This document shows, piece after piece, positions 62,455-64,000 of a stretch of 64,000 bases of DNA (positions are counted from its first letter, which is position 1; each line of letters begins with the position of its first letter). The notes beneath the pieces are model-generated. The model did no database searches. It worked only from the letters and a program-made list of their open reading frames with translations, and was not told the DNA's origin. The stretch lies in NCBI RefSeq assembly GCF_040939455.1, contig NC_134115.1, positions 29,290,727 to 29,354,726 of the forward strand, in the 5' to 3' direction. Position numbers and translations under genes: made by a program. The DNA is from Microcebus murinus. Taxonomy: Eukaryota > Chordata > Mammalia > Primates > Cheirogaleidae.

Positions 62455-64000
62455 AAAGTCAAAAGCCTTTCCACTCAGATCTGGAATAACACAGGAGGTC
62501 CACTTTCACCACTTCTACTCAACAGTACTGGAAGTCCTAGCCACAGCAATTAGGCAATGGAAAGAAAGAACCGGTATCCGAATTGGAAAGGAAGAAATCA
62601 AATTATCTTTGTTTACATATGACACAAATCCATATTTAGAAAAACCTAGACTTCACCAAAAAACTCTTCGAACTAATAAACAAATTCAATAAAGTTGCAG
62701 GATACAAAATCAACGTACAAAAATGCATAGTTTTTCTATAAGCTAACAGCAATGAATCTGAAAAAGAAATCAAGAAAGCAATCCCATTTACAATAGCTAC
62801 AAAAAATAAATATCTAGGAATAAATTTAAACAAAGAAGTGAAATATCTCTACAAGGAAAACTATACAACACTGATGAAAAAATTGAAGAAGACACACAAA
62901 AATGGAAAGATATCTCATGCTCATGGATAAGAAGAATTATTATTGTTAAAATGTCTGTACTACTCAAAGAAATCTATTGATTAAATGCAATCTCTATCAC
63001 AATATCAATGACATTCTTCACAGAAATAGAAAAAAACAAAACAAATTAAAAAAAATCAAAATTTGTATGAAAACACAAAAGACCTTGAATAGCTAAAGCA
63101 ATCATGAACAAAAAAGAACAAAGCTGGAGATATCATACTACCTGACCTCAAATTATACTAGAAAGCTATAGTAATCAAAACAGCATATGGTATTGGCATA
63201 AAAACAGACACAAATGGAACAGAATAGAGGACTCAGAAAGAAATCCCTGCACTTAAAGCCAACTCATTTTGGGCAAAGTTTCCAACAATATACACTGGGG
63301 GAAAGGACAGTCTCTTTAATAAATGGTGCTGGGAAAAATGGGTATCCATATAGAGAATGAAACTAGATCCCCCTCTTTCACCATATATAAAAACCAACTC
63401 AAAATGCACTAAAGACTTAAATATAAGACCTGAAACTGAGAAACTGCATAAAAAGAAAACATTGTAAAAATGCTACAGGACATTGGTCTGGGTAAAGACT
63501 TTTTGAGTAAGACCCAAAAGCACAGGGAACAAAAGTAAAAACAGACAAATGGGATTGCATCAAGCTAAAAAGCTTTTGCACAGCAAAGAAAACAACCAAG
63601 AAAATAAAGAGAAAACCTATAGAATGGGAGAAAATGTTTGCAAACTCTCCATTTGACAAGGGATTGATAATCAGAATATACAAGGAACTCAATAGTAAAA
63701 ACCCAAATAATTTGATTTAAAAATGAGCAAAAGACCTGAATAGCCATTTCTTAAATGAAGACATACAAATGGCCAATAGGTACATGAAAAAATGGTCAAA
63801 ATTATTAATCAGAAAAATTTGAATCAAAACTATAATCAAAATCATCTCACCCCAGTCGGAATGGCAACTATAAAAAAAAAAAAAACAAACATAAAATAAC
63901 AAATGCTGGCAAGAATGCAGAGAAAGAGGAACTCCTGTACACTATTGTTGGGAACGTAAAGCAGTACAGCCATTATGGAAAACAGTATGGAAATTACTAA
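62455..64000 (+). mobile_element. L1 LINE, ORF2 3' region, 5'-truncated and running out of the window
   Basis: Sense L1 ORF2 text runs from CCACTCAGATCTGGAATAAC and TCACCACTTCTACTCAACAG through TTGCAGGATACAAAATCAAC, ATCCCATTTACAATAGCTAC, CTGGAGATATCATACTACCT, ATAAATGGTGCTGGGAAAAA and GCACAGCAAAGAAAACAACC. It reaches CAGCCATTATGGAAAACAGT at the window edge. Many stops and frameshifts break the reverse transcriptase end and the C-terminal region. Minus-strand frames here are shadows. It is better preserved than the other L1s in the window. Confidence 0.93.

Overview
This window is nuclear DNA of a mammal, almost certainly a strepsirrhine primate and most likely a lemur. Six of its Alu elements carry a long AT-rich linker between the two arms (core GGCCAACTAATATATATA or a decayed form of it), the form seen in lemur-type Alus. 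The old repeat background (MIR, L2, L1M, MaLR LTRs, Tigger, MER20) is general mammalian. A TTAA-flanked piggyBac-like element and a CpG-rich hAT element point to DNA transposon activity later than expected in the monkey and ape lineage.

There is one convincing protein-coding gene. PABIR1 (FAM122A), an inhibitor of the PP2A-B55 phosphatase, occupies 7258..6395 on the minus strand as one uninterrupted 287-codon frame. It is intronless, and a CpG-rich promoter region (about 7020-7480) overlaps its start. In human the same gene lies in an intron of PIP5K1B, in the same direction. By synteny the rest of this window is probably PIP5K1B intron or 5' flank, read on the minus strand. I cannot see any PIP5K1B coding exon here.

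Layout. 1-3.3 kb: microsatellite, MIRs and unassigned AT-rich DNA. 3.3-4.7 kb: decayed L2-like DNA with an L1M 3' end. 4.7-6.4 kb: unassigned, probably PABIR1 3' UTR. 6.4-7.5 kb: PABIR1 and its promoter. 7.6-10.5 kb: L2 fragments. 11.2-12.9 kb: an L1M split by a Tigger element with an exact TA duplication. 13-18 kb: mostly unique sequence. 18.6-21.3 kb: a free left Alu monomer and antisense L1M. 21.3-30 kb: unique sequence with MIR, L2, an LTR, an Alu and a possible hAT relic. 30.2-33.3 kb: an L1M riddled with Alus. 35-38.6 kb: MIR, L2, MER20 in a MIR, an LTR and an L1M end. 40-43.6 kb: L2 and MIR. 44.9-45.15 kb: the young hAT element. 48.4-52.2 kb: L1M, LTR, a long L2 and two Alus, one very young. 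53.9-54.7 kb: a compound microsatellite, then the piggyBac-like element with an Alu inside it. 57.4-60.8 kb: L1M, an L2 split by an MLT1 LTR, and a MIR. 62.45 kb to the end: an L1 ORF2 region that runs out of the window.

Repeat names rest on recognised consensus features read by eye, without an alignment tool. Edges of old repeats are approximate to tens of bases. Edges of the Alus, the Tigger, the hAT and the piggyBac-like element come from target-site duplications and are close to exact.
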